Of a DNA stretch of 64,000 bases, positions 52,401-59,066 are shown piece after piece. Made by a program: the position numbers and the translations under genes. Position 1 is the first letter of the stretch; each line of letters begins with the position of its first letter. This DNA comes from Glandiceps talaboti (lineage: Eukaryota > Hemichordata > Enteropneusta > Spengelidae): the NCBI RefSeq assembly GCF_964340395.1, contig NC_135563.1, positions 21,784,151 to 21,848,150 on the forward strand, read 5' to 3'. The notes beneath the pieces were generated by a model. That model saw only the letters and a list, made by a program, of their open reading frames with translations, searched no databases and was not told the DNA's origin.

Positions 52401-53097
52401 GTATAACTTACTTAGTAAATGTGGAAACATGCTTCATACTAGTTCTGTAGTTCTTGCCACCCACTTCTTGGCAGTGTAGTGCTATAAACTGTGGTTGAAG
52501 ATTTTGAACAGACTGTAAACAAAACAGAAAAATACAATATTACTTGAATTTCTGTATTGAAGACATGATTTTTATCATATCATCCTCTTTGAATAGGAGA
52601 GTGAAAGAGAGAAAGAGAAATAACTCATTGGATACACTGATGGAGTGACGTATCAGTACCAGGATAGACAGATATTTTGACAATGACAAATACAATGCTA
52701 AAGTCTTTTTCAGTGACAGCGCCCTCTGGTGACTAACTGATTCAATGACATCTGGTTTACACTAAGCAAACTGGTATTACATTGAGCCACTTGCAGCAAA
52801 AATATGGTATACTTTTCATTACGAAAAAACTTTTAAAAAAAATTACATTATGTTCCGGCTATGTATGGCTCTATTTTATCTGTTCATGTACAACAATTTT
52901 TTGACACATATACTCTCTATCAGTAGGATCTAGTTGGGAATGAAACCCTCAAGGACCTACAAATGTTGATGCACTCCCATGTCATGTCATGTCACATGAA
53001 ATCAATGTGTTCACATTGAAATGTCAATTTAAATGCATTAAGAATGAATAAGTACCTGGAGAAATTCTGCCAACCAAGTATTCAACATTTTGTCAGG
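17923..53097 (-). CDS. INPP5A: INPP5A, type I inositol polyphosphate 5-phosphatase (16 coding exons, N-terminus outside window)
   Basis: Hydrolyses the 5-phosphate of Ins(1,4,5)P3 and Ins(1,3,4,5)P4, ending IP3/calcium signalling; the vertebrate enzyme is membrane-associated. Minus-strand exons in coding order: 53097-53056, 52512-52412, 51953-51866, 29013-28950, 27950-27844, 26686-26634, 26115-26052, 25710-25655, 24734-24650, 23945-23856, 23363-23289, 20855-20782, 20415-20304, 19921-19859, 19306-19270 and 17978-17923 (stop TAG). They sum to 1167 nt, or 388 residues plus stop, with every phase consistent and every border GT-AG. Motifs in order are [55 protein letters not shown] and MGDHKP, which is the complete 5-phosphatase catalytic set. 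Human INPP5A has 412 residues; here only the first ~25 are missing, presumably in an exon beyond 64000. The C-terminus is [15 protein letters not shown] and lacks the vertebrate CaaX box. The family call is very sure; the exact edges come from consensus splice sites read by eye. Confidence 0.94.
18290..18645. repeat. Intronic ~55-bp repeats with ATTGGCTA
   Basis: About seven imperfect copies of TGTAATTGGCTACTTCAAAG plus ACAAGA and a variable part, within the intron between INPP5A exons 16 and 17. Each has an inverted CCAAT word. Confidence 0.9.
19270..19306 (-). CDS. INPP5A: INPP5A coding exon 16 (micro-exon)
   Basis: This 37-nt exon encodes [12 protein letters not shown] plus one nucleotide, aligning with human PVFLAFRIMPGAGK, the last strand of the fold. 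The acceptor is attggctgttgacag in the minus sense (gttgacag|CC) and the donor AAAG|gtaagt. Confidence 0.88.
19859..19921 (-). CDS. INPP5A: INPP5A coding exon 15 (GDHKP motif)
   Basis: This 63-nt exon encodes [20 protein letters not shown] then K. Human has YDHIGPNVCMGDHKPVFLAF; the Asp-His pair belongs to the active site. The acceptor is gttatatcataag and the donor AAG|gtatgt. Confidence 0.94.
20304..20415 (-). CDS. INPP5A: INPP5A coding exon 14 (PAWCDRIL catalytic motif)
   Basis: This 112-nt exon encodes [20 protein letters not shown] then [25 protein letters not shown] is the second 5-phosphatase signature and is nearly identical to human. The acceptor is aaaacttgtag and the donor CAG|gtaaga. 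The open frame continues past both splice sites, but that extra sequence is CTGT microsatellite on one side and intron on the other. Confidence 0.97.
20458..20705. repeat. (CAGA)n microsatellite filling the intron between INPP5A exons 13 and 14
   Basis: CAGA repeats with CAAG/AGAA interruptions occupy most of a 366-bp intron. In transcript sense the tract is (CTGT)n, pyrimidine-enriched, and stops about 40 nt before the acceptor of exon 14. Confidence 0.97.
20782..20855 (-). CDS. INPP5A: INPP5A coding exon 13
   Basis: This 74-nt exon encodes [20 protein letters not shown] then NFPP, ending in a split serine codon. Human has FKDRLYELDISFPPS. The acceptor is ctttctttcag and the donor CAAG|gtaaga. 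Confidence 0.94.
21463..23294. repeat. 45-bp minisatellite (~40 copies) containing the exon-12 5' splice site
   Basis: The plus-strand unit is ATCATATACTTACCCATCTA then ACCTCTCCTACTGATACCCTCTCAT (45 bp). On the INPP5A strand it reads AGATGGGTAAGTATATG followed by ATATGAGAGGG and a variable part. The uppermost copy at 23281-23294 is the authentic donor of exon 12, so the array starts inside the exon's last six bases. By eye about 14 further copies keep GTAAGTAT; most others have GTAGGTAT and three have GATAAGT. The period is divisible by 3, which yields a meaningless 223-codon frame on the plus strand. Confidence 0.97.
23289..23363 (-). CDS. INPP5A: INPP5A coding exon 12 (its 5' splice site is the seed of a minisatellite)
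   Basis: This 75-nt exon encodes [20 protein letters not shown] then SKGRW and is phase 0 at both ends. The acceptor is ctcttaacag and the donor TGG|gtaagtat. The last six exon bases and the first bases of the intron (AGATGG|GTAAGTATATG) are the start of the 45-bp unit that fills most of the following intron. Confidence 0.9.
23856..23945 (-). CDS. INPP5A: INPP5A coding exon 11
   Basis: This 90-nt exon is phase 0 at both ends. It encodes [20 protein letters not shown] then [10 protein letters not shown], aligning with human TLCTKATMQTVRAADTNEVV. This is a charged surface segment between the two signature motifs. The acceptor is cttcgtaacag and the donor AAG|gtaaga. Confidence 0.9.
24650..24734 (-). 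CDS. INPP5A: INPP5A coding exon 10 (GDFNFR catalytic motif)
   Basis: This 85-nt exon encodes [20 protein letters not shown] then [14 protein letters not shown] is the first signature motif of inositol polyphosphate 5-phosphatases (WxGDxNxR type); its Asp and Asn are catalytic or metal-site residues. The acceptor is ctatttatag and the donor AGG|gtaagc. Confidence 0.96.
25275..25525. repeat. Pentanucleotide microsatellite (GATAT/GGTAT)n in an INPP5A intron
   Basis: ATGAT/ATGGT pentamers lie in the intron between exons 9 and 10, about 130 bp after the exon-9 donor. A pure GGTAT core (~25348-25413) is flanked by GATAT with ATATATG variants. Confidence 0.96.
25655..25710 (-). CDS. INPP5A: INPP5A coding exon 9
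   Basis: This 56-nt exon encodes [18 protein letters not shown] and ends in a split arginine codon (AG|G). Human has SPSVYSGIRHKALGYVLDR. The acceptor is ctcttcttgaag and the donor AAAG|gttagt. Confidence 0.93.
26052..26115 (-). CDS. INPP5A: INPP5A coding exon 8 ([11 protein letters not shown])
   Basis: This 64-nt exon encodes [20 protein letters not shown] then T. NIHLFHD belongs to the conserved 5-phosphatase core. The acceptor is tttctcccatag and the donor ACG|gtaagt. Confidence 0.95.
26634..26686 (-). CDS. INPP5A: INPP5A coding exon 7
   Basis: This 53-nt exon encodes [17 protein letters not shown] and ends in a split serine codon (AG|T). KWSRKGF.RTRW is essentially invariant in INPP5A. 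The acceptor is tactttaatttag and the donor ACAG|gtaagt. Confidence 0.95.
27844..27950 (-). CDS. INPP5A: INPP5A coding exon 6
   Basis: This 107-nt exon encodes [20 protein letters not shown] then [16 protein letters not shown]. The KEKFP..FFPE stretch matches human EKEKFPQDYFPE. The acceptor is tttgattacag and the donor GAG|gtatgt. Confidence 0.93.
28135..28930. repeat. ~32-bp minisatellite filling the intron between INPP5A exons 5 and 6
   Basis: Units of CTATACCATGGTATATAAGT plus CTATCAATTCAT fill about 800 of 999 intron bases. At the low-coordinate end an 87-bp higher-order unit (with ACAATTGCCTCTATACATGA) occurs three times. Every unit contains the perfect palindrome ATACCATGGTAT or its one-base variant. 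The upper edge stops about 20 nt from the exon-5 donor. Confidence 0.95.
28950..29013 (-). CDS. INPP5A: INPP5A coding exon 5
   Basis: This 64-nt exon encodes [20 protein letters not shown] plus K and one extra nucleotide; human has ALGSFYFLHESLKNIYQFDF. The acceptor is ctattacag and the donor AAG|gtgagg. A minisatellite starts about 20 nt after the donor. Confidence 0.93.
29230..29605. repeat. ~45-60-bp repeats with ATTGGTCAAAAGTTCA
   Basis: Eight imperfect copies of TGCTATTGGTCAAAAGTTCA plus AAGTTAGCTNTACAAACTGA. They lie in the giant intron about 0.2-0.6 kb upstream (transcript sense) of exon 5. Confidence 0.93.
29930..30235. repeat. Degenerate ~60-70-bp tandem repeats
   Basis: Four to five diverged copies share GGGCCTAAACCACCCACAAC or GGGCCTAAGTTAGCTAAACT followed by GTTCACA. 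Confidence 0.75.
30236..32489. other. Giant-intron segment, nothing recognised
   Basis: No exon, RNA gene or repeat array recognised. Confidence 0.5.
32490..33912. repeat. ~39-bp minisatellite with an alternate ~47-bp unit
   Basis: About 35 copies of CTACATGTACCTCTAATGGG plus ATAGGAAAGGGTTTGGTCC. Some units carry an extra AATGTAC insertion (ACATGTACAATGTACCT). Two body variants alternate in blocks (ATAGGAAAGGGTTTGG versus AGAGGAGAGGTTTAG), indicating multi-unit duplications. Confidence 0.96.
33913..34484. other. Giant-intron segment, nothing recognised
   Basis: AT-rich; no exon or repeat array recognised. Confidence 0.5.
34485..34780. repeat. ~37-bp minisatellite, eight copies
   Basis: Imperfect copies of TCTCTATGTAGGATTAGCAA plus TAACTGTGTTTTAAAG. 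Confidence 0.93.
34781..37050. other. Giant-intron segment, nothing recognised
   Basis: Includes a local direct duplication (CACCAAGCTGTGTTG-type text at ~35090 and ~35163). No exon found. Confidence 0.5.
37051..37494. repeat. (GAAT)n microsatellite with higher-order structure
   Basis: ATGA tetramers contain two clearly related ~180-bp blocks. Each has ATGGATGGATGAATAATTGA, then TGGATCA and a CTGACTGACC motif, followed by long (TGAA)n. Confidence 0.95.
37495..38511. other. Giant-intron segment, nothing recognised
   Basis: No exon or RNA gene recognised; a G-rich stretch lies at about 38385-38415. Confidence 0.45.
38512..38658. repeat. (GT)n microsatellite
   Basis: Interrupted GTGTAT/GTGAGT text passes into pure (TG)n at about 38602-38657. 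Confidence 0.97.
38659..40156. other. Giant-intron segment, nothing recognised
   Basis: From ~39925 to 40130 there is a loose repetition of TATATCAATAGTTTTCATAT followed by TTTTACCATACAATTTG, a decayed tandem repeat. Confidence 0.5.
40157..40459. repeat. Compound microsatellite (CT)n - (ACAT)n - (AC)n
   Basis: (CT)n at 40157-40241, ACAT/ACAC repeats at ~40251-40387, then (AC)n at 40388-40459. Confidence 0.98.
40460..43519. other. Giant-intron segment, nothing coding recognised
   Basis: No exon supported. A single perfect nuclear-receptor DR1 word (TGACCTTTGACCT) lies at 41632-41644. A ~105-bp imperfect direct duplication lies at ~42825-42985 (GACCAAATATTGGT and GTCACTTGTTGGCCGTCA appear twice). 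Confidence 0.5.
43520..43885. repeat. ~40-50-bp tandem repeats, each with an ACCTTTGACCTT (DR1-like) core
   Basis: About nine imperfect units run CTTGGACTTGATAACCTTTG then ACCTTGCATAAACTTGT. The reverse complement of the core is AAGGTCAAAGGTT, a direct repeat of the AGGTCA half-site with one-base spacing. The last unit (43865-43877) is a perfect TGACCTTTGACCT. Confidence 0.92.
43886..45221. other. Giant-intron segment, nothing recognised
   Basis: No exon, RNA gene or array recognised. Confidence 0.5.
45222..45435. repeat. (ACAT)n microsatellite, ~53 copies
   Basis: Essentially pure CATA tetranucleotide array, preceded by short CTGT/CCTG text and followed by CACACACAT. Frames on both strands are artefacts. 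Confidence 0.99.
45436..47699. other. Giant-intron segment, nothing recognised
   Basis: Several short open frames but no recognisable motif, splice pattern or repeat. Confidence 0.5.
47700..49530. repeat. 28-bp minisatellite with higher-order repeats
   Basis: About 60 units of CAGTGAACAGGTTACACTGT plus ACTTGTGG. At intervals a longer variant is inserted (CAGGAAGGAATCTGTCACTA then TGAGTT, followed by a unit with AGATTGCACTG). Blocks starting at ~48060 and ~48566 repeat the same order of variants, including GGTGGCAG, about 505 bp apart. Confidence 0.97.
49531..50586. other. Giant-intron segment, nothing recognised
   Basis: No exon or repeat array recognised. Confidence 0.5.
50587..50638. repeat. 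42-bp duplication carrying two CCATATATGG CArG boxes
   Basis: GATACCATATATGGTTAAAA plus TATACCCTGAA is duplicated in tandem, with CArG words at 50587-50596 and 50629-50638. Confidence 0.9.
50639..51865. other. Giant-intron segment, nothing recognised
   Basis: No exon recognised until INPP5A exon 4. Confidence 0.5.
51866..51953 (-). CDS. INPP5A: INPP5A coding exon 4
   Basis: This 88-nt exon encodes [20 protein letters not shown] then NFDAQDSFT, matching human LLSSDAMKEYNRARVYLDEN. The acceptor is cttttctttgtag and the donor ACG|gtaggt. It lies on the 5' side (minus strand) of the 22.9-kb intron. Confidence 0.93.
52412..52512 (-). CDS. INPP5A: INPP5A coding exon 3 (ALHCQE metal-binding motif)
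   Basis: This 101-nt exon encodes [20 protein letters not shown] and continues [13 protein letters not shown], with a split lysine codon (AA|G) at its 3' end. In the 5-phosphatase/Mg-dependent endonuclease fold, the Glu of HCQE is the Mg2+ ligand. The acceptor is tttgtttacag and the donor AA|gtaagt. Confidence 0.93.
53056..53097 (-). CDS. INPP5A: INPP5A coding exon 2 (first exon in window)
   Basis: This 42-nt exon is phase 0 at both ends and encodes [14 protein letters not shown]. It corresponds to the human PENLQKNWLREFYQ segment after the first beta strand. The acceptor has a good pyrimidine tract (cttttcttttacag) and the donor is CAG|gtactt. The upstream exon carrying the start codon and the VTANVG strand was searched for by eye up to 64000 and not found. 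Confidence 0.85.
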
Positions 53098-53236
53098 CTG
53101 TAAAAGAAAAGGAAAAATTGATAGTAAGTTAGGTGAAGAGTGGTGTGCTATAAATCAATCTTGGACTGAAGCTACTCTGTAAAATTTGCATATTGACCCC
53201 CGTATAATTTGCATATTGACCTTGTAAAATTTGCAT

Positions 53237-53733
53237 GTAATGCTGTATTACTTCTAAGTCCGATCTGATTAAAATTCGATGTAGTGTACACATCACGATT
53301 TCTTTTTGGTTATTATGTTTACTATCGTTTGTTACATCTGACACAATACCATAGGTTTTCCCAAGCCACAAGGGAGCACTGAGTGAATTCACTCAACCAA
53401 TGCAAATGTGTAATGCGCCAAAACATACAAATACAATAATTCAGCATGCCTAGGTCGAAAAGAACACAAGCACAAAGCACAGACAACAATGGTATCGTTA
53501 TTATTTGGTGGTTCTCTTTCTTTCAATTTTCGAACATTGAGTGTTATATTGTAAGATGGATTCTGGTTGGCTACTCGTAAGTATGAGCTTGAGTTCGGGA
53601 AAACATATGGTATTGTAACGTATGCTCACAAAAGAACAAACAACAGTAAATGTAACAGCCAAAAAGAAATTGCGACGTGTACACTACATCGGATTTTAAT
53701 CAGATTGCTTCGAAGTATAATTCACACTACAAG
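53237..53733. mobile_element. Fold-back (long inverted repeat) element, ~500 bp
   Basis: Arms of about 130-150 bp at ~53237-53366 and ~53580-53733 are inverted copies. Both, read inward-out, contain GGGAAAACMTATGGTATTGT, CCAAAAAGAAAT, GTGTACACTACATCG and TTTTAATCAGAT, with an unrelated ~210-bp centre. The two 'similar proteins' read from opposite strands are just these arms. It is probably a non-autonomous DNA element; no target-site duplication was confirmed. Confidence 0.8.
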
Positions 53734-54019
53734 TTTTCCTGGGTCTGGTTTCAAGTATCTCCTTTACTCAGCATCAAAATTTTGATTTAATATTATAATT
53801 CCAGTCTATTTGACGCAAAACACATTTATGCATACAAATCTGTTATACAGTATTAGTTGCTACTTGACTCAGGAACACCGATAACAGCAAGGAAGAAATC
53901 TGGGCCCATACATTACACCACAATATTGGTGGGAATCCTGGTAAAATAACTGGGGAACTCAGGTAGAATTTGCCTACTCACTGCATACCGTTAATTAACA
54001 AAACACTACAAAATAAACA

Positions 54020-54118
54020 CACACACACACACACACACATGCATACACATGCATGCATACATACATACATACATACATACATACATACATACATACATAC
54101 ATACATACATACATACAT

Positions 54119-54149
<31 letters not shown>

Positions 54150-54205
54150 TACATACATACATACATACATACATACATACATACATACATACAAAAATGT
54201 ACATA
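54020..54205. repeat. (AC)n/(ACAT)n microsatellite left of a SINE
   Basis: (CA)n passes into (ACAT)n, interrupted by (AC)n and one ACAAAAATGT. Confidence 0.97.
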
Positions 54206-54213
54206 CATACATA

Positions 54214-54562
54214 ATGTTGGTTTCTTATATAGCGCTTTCCCACTCCGTGCTCAAAGCGCTTTACAATTATTACCCCTGGCTCGGATCAGAATGGTACAAC
54301 GGCCCTTTTAGTCTTCCTCAACTCCCCGGGGAGCATACAATCCATTGCAGCCATTTAAGCGCATAGCAAAAGCCTTCACATTGCAACCTACATCCTACCA
54401 GGTCCCCAGTTATACAGCTGGGTTGACTGAGGCACAGTCATGGTTCAAATCTTGCCCAAGGACTTTAGCCACTCAGAAACAAACAGCAGGCAGCGACGGG
54501 GCTCGAACCTGCAACCTGTAGATTCCAAGCCGGTCACGCTAGCCATTCACCCATCATGACTC
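54214..54562 (-). mobile_element. tRNA-derived SINE (minus orientation)
   Basis: Read on the minus strand it starts with a tRNA-like head: A box TGGCTAGCGTG (54545-54535) and B box GGTTCGAGCCC (54509-54499), 36 nt apart, as in RNA polymerase III promoters. The body follows, and the tail contains AAGCGCTTTGAGCAC and AAAGCGCTATATAAG, a type common at the 3' ends of L2-clade LINEs and SINEs that borrow them (family assignment is inference). Both ends abut ACAT microsatellite. Confidence 0.85.
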
Positions 54563-54665
54563 CACATACATACATACACACACACATACATACATACATA
54601 CATACATACATACATACATACATACATACACACATACACACATACACACACACACACACACATAC
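54563..54665. repeat. (ACAT)n/(AC)n microsatellite right of the SINE
   Basis: ACAT and ACAC repeats continue the microsatellite seen on the other side of the SINE. Confidence 0.95.
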
Positions 54666-57044
54666 ATGTACACAGACTCAAACACAGTGTAAAGTATAAA
54701 CACACACACTGTAAACACATGCACATGTTAGCACATACACCTAAGCATAATACCGTGATACATATTCAATAGTACAGAAAAGAAAGAGCAATTTAAATTT
54801 TAATGCAATCAAAACAAAAAGAGATTATAATTGCTCTCTGTATGTATCAAAACTCATTTTATACTTATATACTAATAACATTAGCCTATTTCATTGCAGT
54901 GTTCTTTAATATCGTTATATACTCAAATAGAATTGTCAATTTTATGTAAGGTCGTAATAAAGTTATATATAATCTAAACAAATCTAATCATATTTTTGTA
55001 CACATGTACACAAAATGTTCATGTACATGTACATGTACACACATATACATGTAAATTGTATGTTTCTACACATTGTACATGTACTTAGTGAGCATATTCA
55101 TGGGTACACACACATGCACTATGATGTACACTGTTAGACACATCAATACACACACAGGTATAATATAAGGTATATAATAACCAATACAGCACAAAATATT
55201 CAATATATAAATGATGAATGAGCTGCAAATATTTCCTATTATAACTAATACCAAGTCTATATTTAGGAATAAAATTAATTAAAATGATGAATGGGGTCTA
55301 ACACTGATATTGTCAGCTTACAAATATTCATCAGATAAAAATAGTTTCAACGGCATTGAAACTACAGAAGAGCCATCTTTGGCGGATAATCTGACATAAT
55401 ACATTGAAACTCAGTTTATAGCATGCAATACTGCATTTCCTGCTTATTGAATAGTTGTGAACAAAGACAGGATTTTAGTCTCATTAATAGGCACTTGTAG
55501 TTTTGTATTTAGGGTCATATCAATAGAATAACCTTAGTTAGTTTCATACCATGGTTCTCAACAAGCTTTTCACCCAATAATTTAGGTCCACCTAGGATGT
55601 GGTTATAGCAGTTGTCATATGGAGCAAACAATTAATATTGACAATTTTTGATTTTTTCAAAATATTTAATATAGTTGTTGAACTTGCTGGTCATAAGCAT
55701 ATATTGATTGGTAAGAATACCCTATCAACATACCACATATTTACAATTTGTCAACAAGCAAGTAAACAGTCTATGCATTTTTCATGGCTGTTTGAACACC
55801 ACATGAGCGTATATACATATGGACATCACACAAGCATACATACATTGCAGTACCATCAAAGACATTACTGTCTTAGACTGTTTCAAATACAGGTCAGGTT
55901 GTGTTTCAAAACGTAATTATTAATAAAACATATCATGTTACAGCTACTATATGTATATGGGCATTAATGGATTTATTATGATCTTTGATATAATGTTGAT
56001 ATTATATCCTAGTATATATATATGTTGTACTGCAATACTGTTTTCATACTAGACCACACCATTATTACACTGGTAATCCAGACACAAAACAGTGACAATG
56101 AAACAGAATTCAAAATTGTAAAATTCCAGAAAATATTACAGCTAGTTCTCTGCATGAAAACAAGGCTTATATGTATACAGTATAGGCTGAACTGTTTGAA
56201 ATTAACACAGCTGTGATAATATACATGTAGTCAATGTAATAAACCCATGCAGGGAAATCCTGTTTGTCAATGGCTTATGATATTTCATACATCAGATTGG
56301 AAAATTCAAGAAATATAACAAAATATTATAATATATGTATTAAGGTTACATACAGGTTAATGTGGTTTTAATGACATTATTAATTCAACAACAGACCTTG
56401 TTGGGGTTTAAATAAAATCATACCACAGACAATGGAAAAAACATATTTAACAAATTAACAGTAATTTATGTCAGCACATTAAAAATTTATTTGTATATAC
56501 AAATATTTATTAATAACGTCCATAAAAATGTTCATTTGTTGTGCTAGGGACAATTGCATAATCTGGCACACGCTCAACAGACAAACAAACATTGTTTGTT
56601 TGTTTGTTTGTTTAGGCCAAAACCCCCTCTTCCTAAACAAACGTTCACAAGTGCAACATCAAACATTTATATATCTCTGTCTTTAAAGTGGCCATATGAA
56701 TGAGGATTTGTATTCATTGTGGAATTTTGAAATGCAAAAAGATAAAAAATGTATAAAATATTTGTTATTGTATGTACAATACTACACATTTTACATATTT
56801 ATTAATGTTTTGTAATGTATTGATTTACAAACACGGACTTGATCTATGTTGTCCCACTTTCATTTTTCAAGTAGGAAACCATGATAAAATTGTTTTATAA
56901 ATTTAAAATCCAAAGTAAATCCCTAATCTTCATCCACATGGTCCATTTTAATCTGAATTTAATTGCTAAAAATAATGACAAACACTGAAAAACTGTTGTC
57001 TACACATATCACTGCTAAAACTATCATTTGCTCATGACAACTTT
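54666..57044. other. Presumed INPP5A intron 1, nothing coding recognised
   Basis: AT-rich. A short (GTTT)n lies at about 56590-56614, flanked by AAACAAAC on both sides, able to form a hairpin. No candidate first exon with the VTANVG strand was seen. Confidence 0.5.
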
Positions 57045-58067
57045 AAAAATACTGCCAATTGCATTGTAGCACAACTGTACAGTTTTTAAAAATGTTTATC
57101 CATATGGTAGTCCATGCTAACAACAAGTGGTCATTTGTTGAATGACTATCCAGTTGCCTATCCAACCATGTTGCTATCTCTACGATATATGCTATCATTT
57201 GGCTGTTGCTATGGGCGTGGTCATGTTGTTAGATATATTTGCATACATTTTTGTATGTTTTTGTTCACTTGTGTATGAATTCCTGATATTATCTTTGCAA
57301 TATACGTGATCATTTGGCTGTTGCTATGGGCGTGGTCTTGTTGCTAGGCATATTTACACACATTTGTTGAATGTTTATTCAATTGTCTATTAATCCCCGT
57401 TGTCATCTTTGCAATATATGTCACCATTTGGTTGTTGCTATGGGTGTGGTCTTGTTGCTAGGCACATTTGCATACATCTTTTGAATGTATATTCATTTGT
57501 CTTTCTATTACTGTTGTTATCTTTGCAATATACGTGATTATTTGGCTGTTGCTATGGGCATGGTCTTGTTGCTAGGCAAATTTACATACATTTTTTGAAT
57601 GTTTATTCAATTGTCTATTAATCCCTGTTATCTTTGTGAAATACACAAACGTTTGGCTGTTGCTATGGGAATGGTCATGGTTGCTAGGGTATTCCCATTA
57701 AATTTCAGCCCAATCTGCTCAGCAGTTTGGAATTATAGATTTTTAACCAAAAAGACACATTTTTAGCCCTAATTTGCATATTACTTATGGAATCATCATG
57801 TCATGAACAAATCTTACTTTACACCCCCTTAAGAATGTTCCCACCAAATTTCAAACCAATCTGCCCAGTAGTTTCTGAGTTTAAGTTTTTTGACCAAAAA
57901 TCACATTTTTTGACCCAAATCACACACCTGTCATGCGATCATTTTGATTTGAACAATTTCCCAACTAGACACCCAAGGTAATGGACCCACCAAATATCAT
58001 GGCATTCGGTTCTGCGGTTTTTGACTTTAAGTTGTTTACACACACACACACAGACAGACAGACAGTC

Positions 58068-58144
<77 letters not shown>

Positions 58145-58198
58145 CCGGGCGATGCCTATAGCACTACTGAACCTCAGTTCAGTTGTGCTAAAAACTAA
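57045..58198. mobile_element. Non-autonomous Helentron/pearl-like element with internal tandem repeats
   Basis: Subterminal inverted repeats are TAGCACAACTGTAC (57067-57080) and the reverse complement of TAGCACAACTGAAC (58177-58190). Inside are about five ~113-bp tandem units with TTTGGCTGTTGCTATGGG (near 57199, 57312, 57426, 57541, 57652), then a unique part, then (CAGA)n at ~58048-58143. The 3' end is a hairpin at 58159-58190 (14-bp arms, one mismatch, loop CTCA) followed by CTAA. This layout matches HINE/DINE-1 and bivalve pearl elements; there is no coding capacity. Confidence 0.75.
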
Positions 58199-58376
58199 AT
58201 TTTATTTGATAAATTCTAGGTTTTTTTCCTTAATTTGTTGATAAATGGAATTGGAATCAAGGATTGAGGCTACATAATTCTCGTTTTGATTTATGAATTA
58301 AATGTCAACAATTTGAATTGAATATCATTCTTTGATATTTATCAAGATAAAGAAAAATGAGGATATTACAAAGGGG

Positions 58377-58600
58377 GATTGGAAATTTCCATGGATATAT
58401 GGAGAGGATTATGTAGAAAATTTCCATGGATACTGAGAGGATAATGTTGAAATTTCCATGGATACTGAGAGGATAATGTTGAAAATTTCCATGGATACTA
58501 GATGTGATAACATTGGAAATTTCCAGATTACAAGTGTGATAATGTTGGAATTTTCCATGGATAATGAGCATGATACTGTTGGTAATTTCCTGGGATACTG
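58377..58600. repeat. ~32-bp minisatellite
   Basis: About seven imperfect units of GAAATTTCCATGGATACTGA plus GAGGATAATGTT. Confidence 0.93.
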
Positions 58601-58959
58601 ACCAATTTTATTGCTACTGTGGACAATTTGTAAAAGAAGACATACCATCTAACTTATTCATGAGAACATTAAGTCAAGTAGGGTAGAATGTTTCTAGAAT
58701 ACTGAATAGCACTATTAGTAGTGTTGACATTTAGCTTTTCTCAAATTCCATTTCTTGATGTTTTCATTTTGCTGTCATTATAGCCTACCATACCATACTA
58801 AAGCCAAGTTATTGTCTTTAAACAGAAAATATGGATTATATACCCTGGTTGTTCTATATCATGACAAATCATGTCTACATCACTGGTTCTGCAGTACATT
58901 AAATATCTGTCAAAACATTTCAAATCACCATTATTTTTTCCAATTTCCATATATTATTA

Positions 58960-59066
58960 CTTCAGTCAGCCAGAAAATACGCGTGACCTAGGGGGTTTGT
59001 CGCTACTCATCTCGTGACTCGTAGTGACAAGGCCCCTTAGGTCACTTGTATTTTCCTCAGCTGAAG
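58960..59066. mobile_element. Palindromic MITE-like element
   Basis: The 47-bp left arm (58960-59006) and 46-bp right arm (59021-59066) are imperfect inverted copies (CTTCAG, CAGAAAATAC, GTGACCTAGGGG, TTTGTCGCTAC), separated by 14 nt. A decayed relative lies at 8671-8764, so it is dispersed and not a chance hairpin. Confidence 0.8.

Noticed and set aside
52719-52732. CTCF-like word GCGCCCTCTGGTGA in INPP5A intron 3
   Set aside because: Close to the CTCF core, but such words are common in invertebrate repeats (weaker versions at 46809, 51366, 59507); no supporting context.
53129-53785. Two similar short proteins on opposite strands (GKTYGIV...CTLHRILIR)
   Set aside because: The similarity is explained by the arms of one inverted repeat at 53237-53733; no start, splice or domain support.
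57939-58241. Short frames over the CAGA tract
   Set aside because: Microsatellite of the Helentron-like element, not coding.
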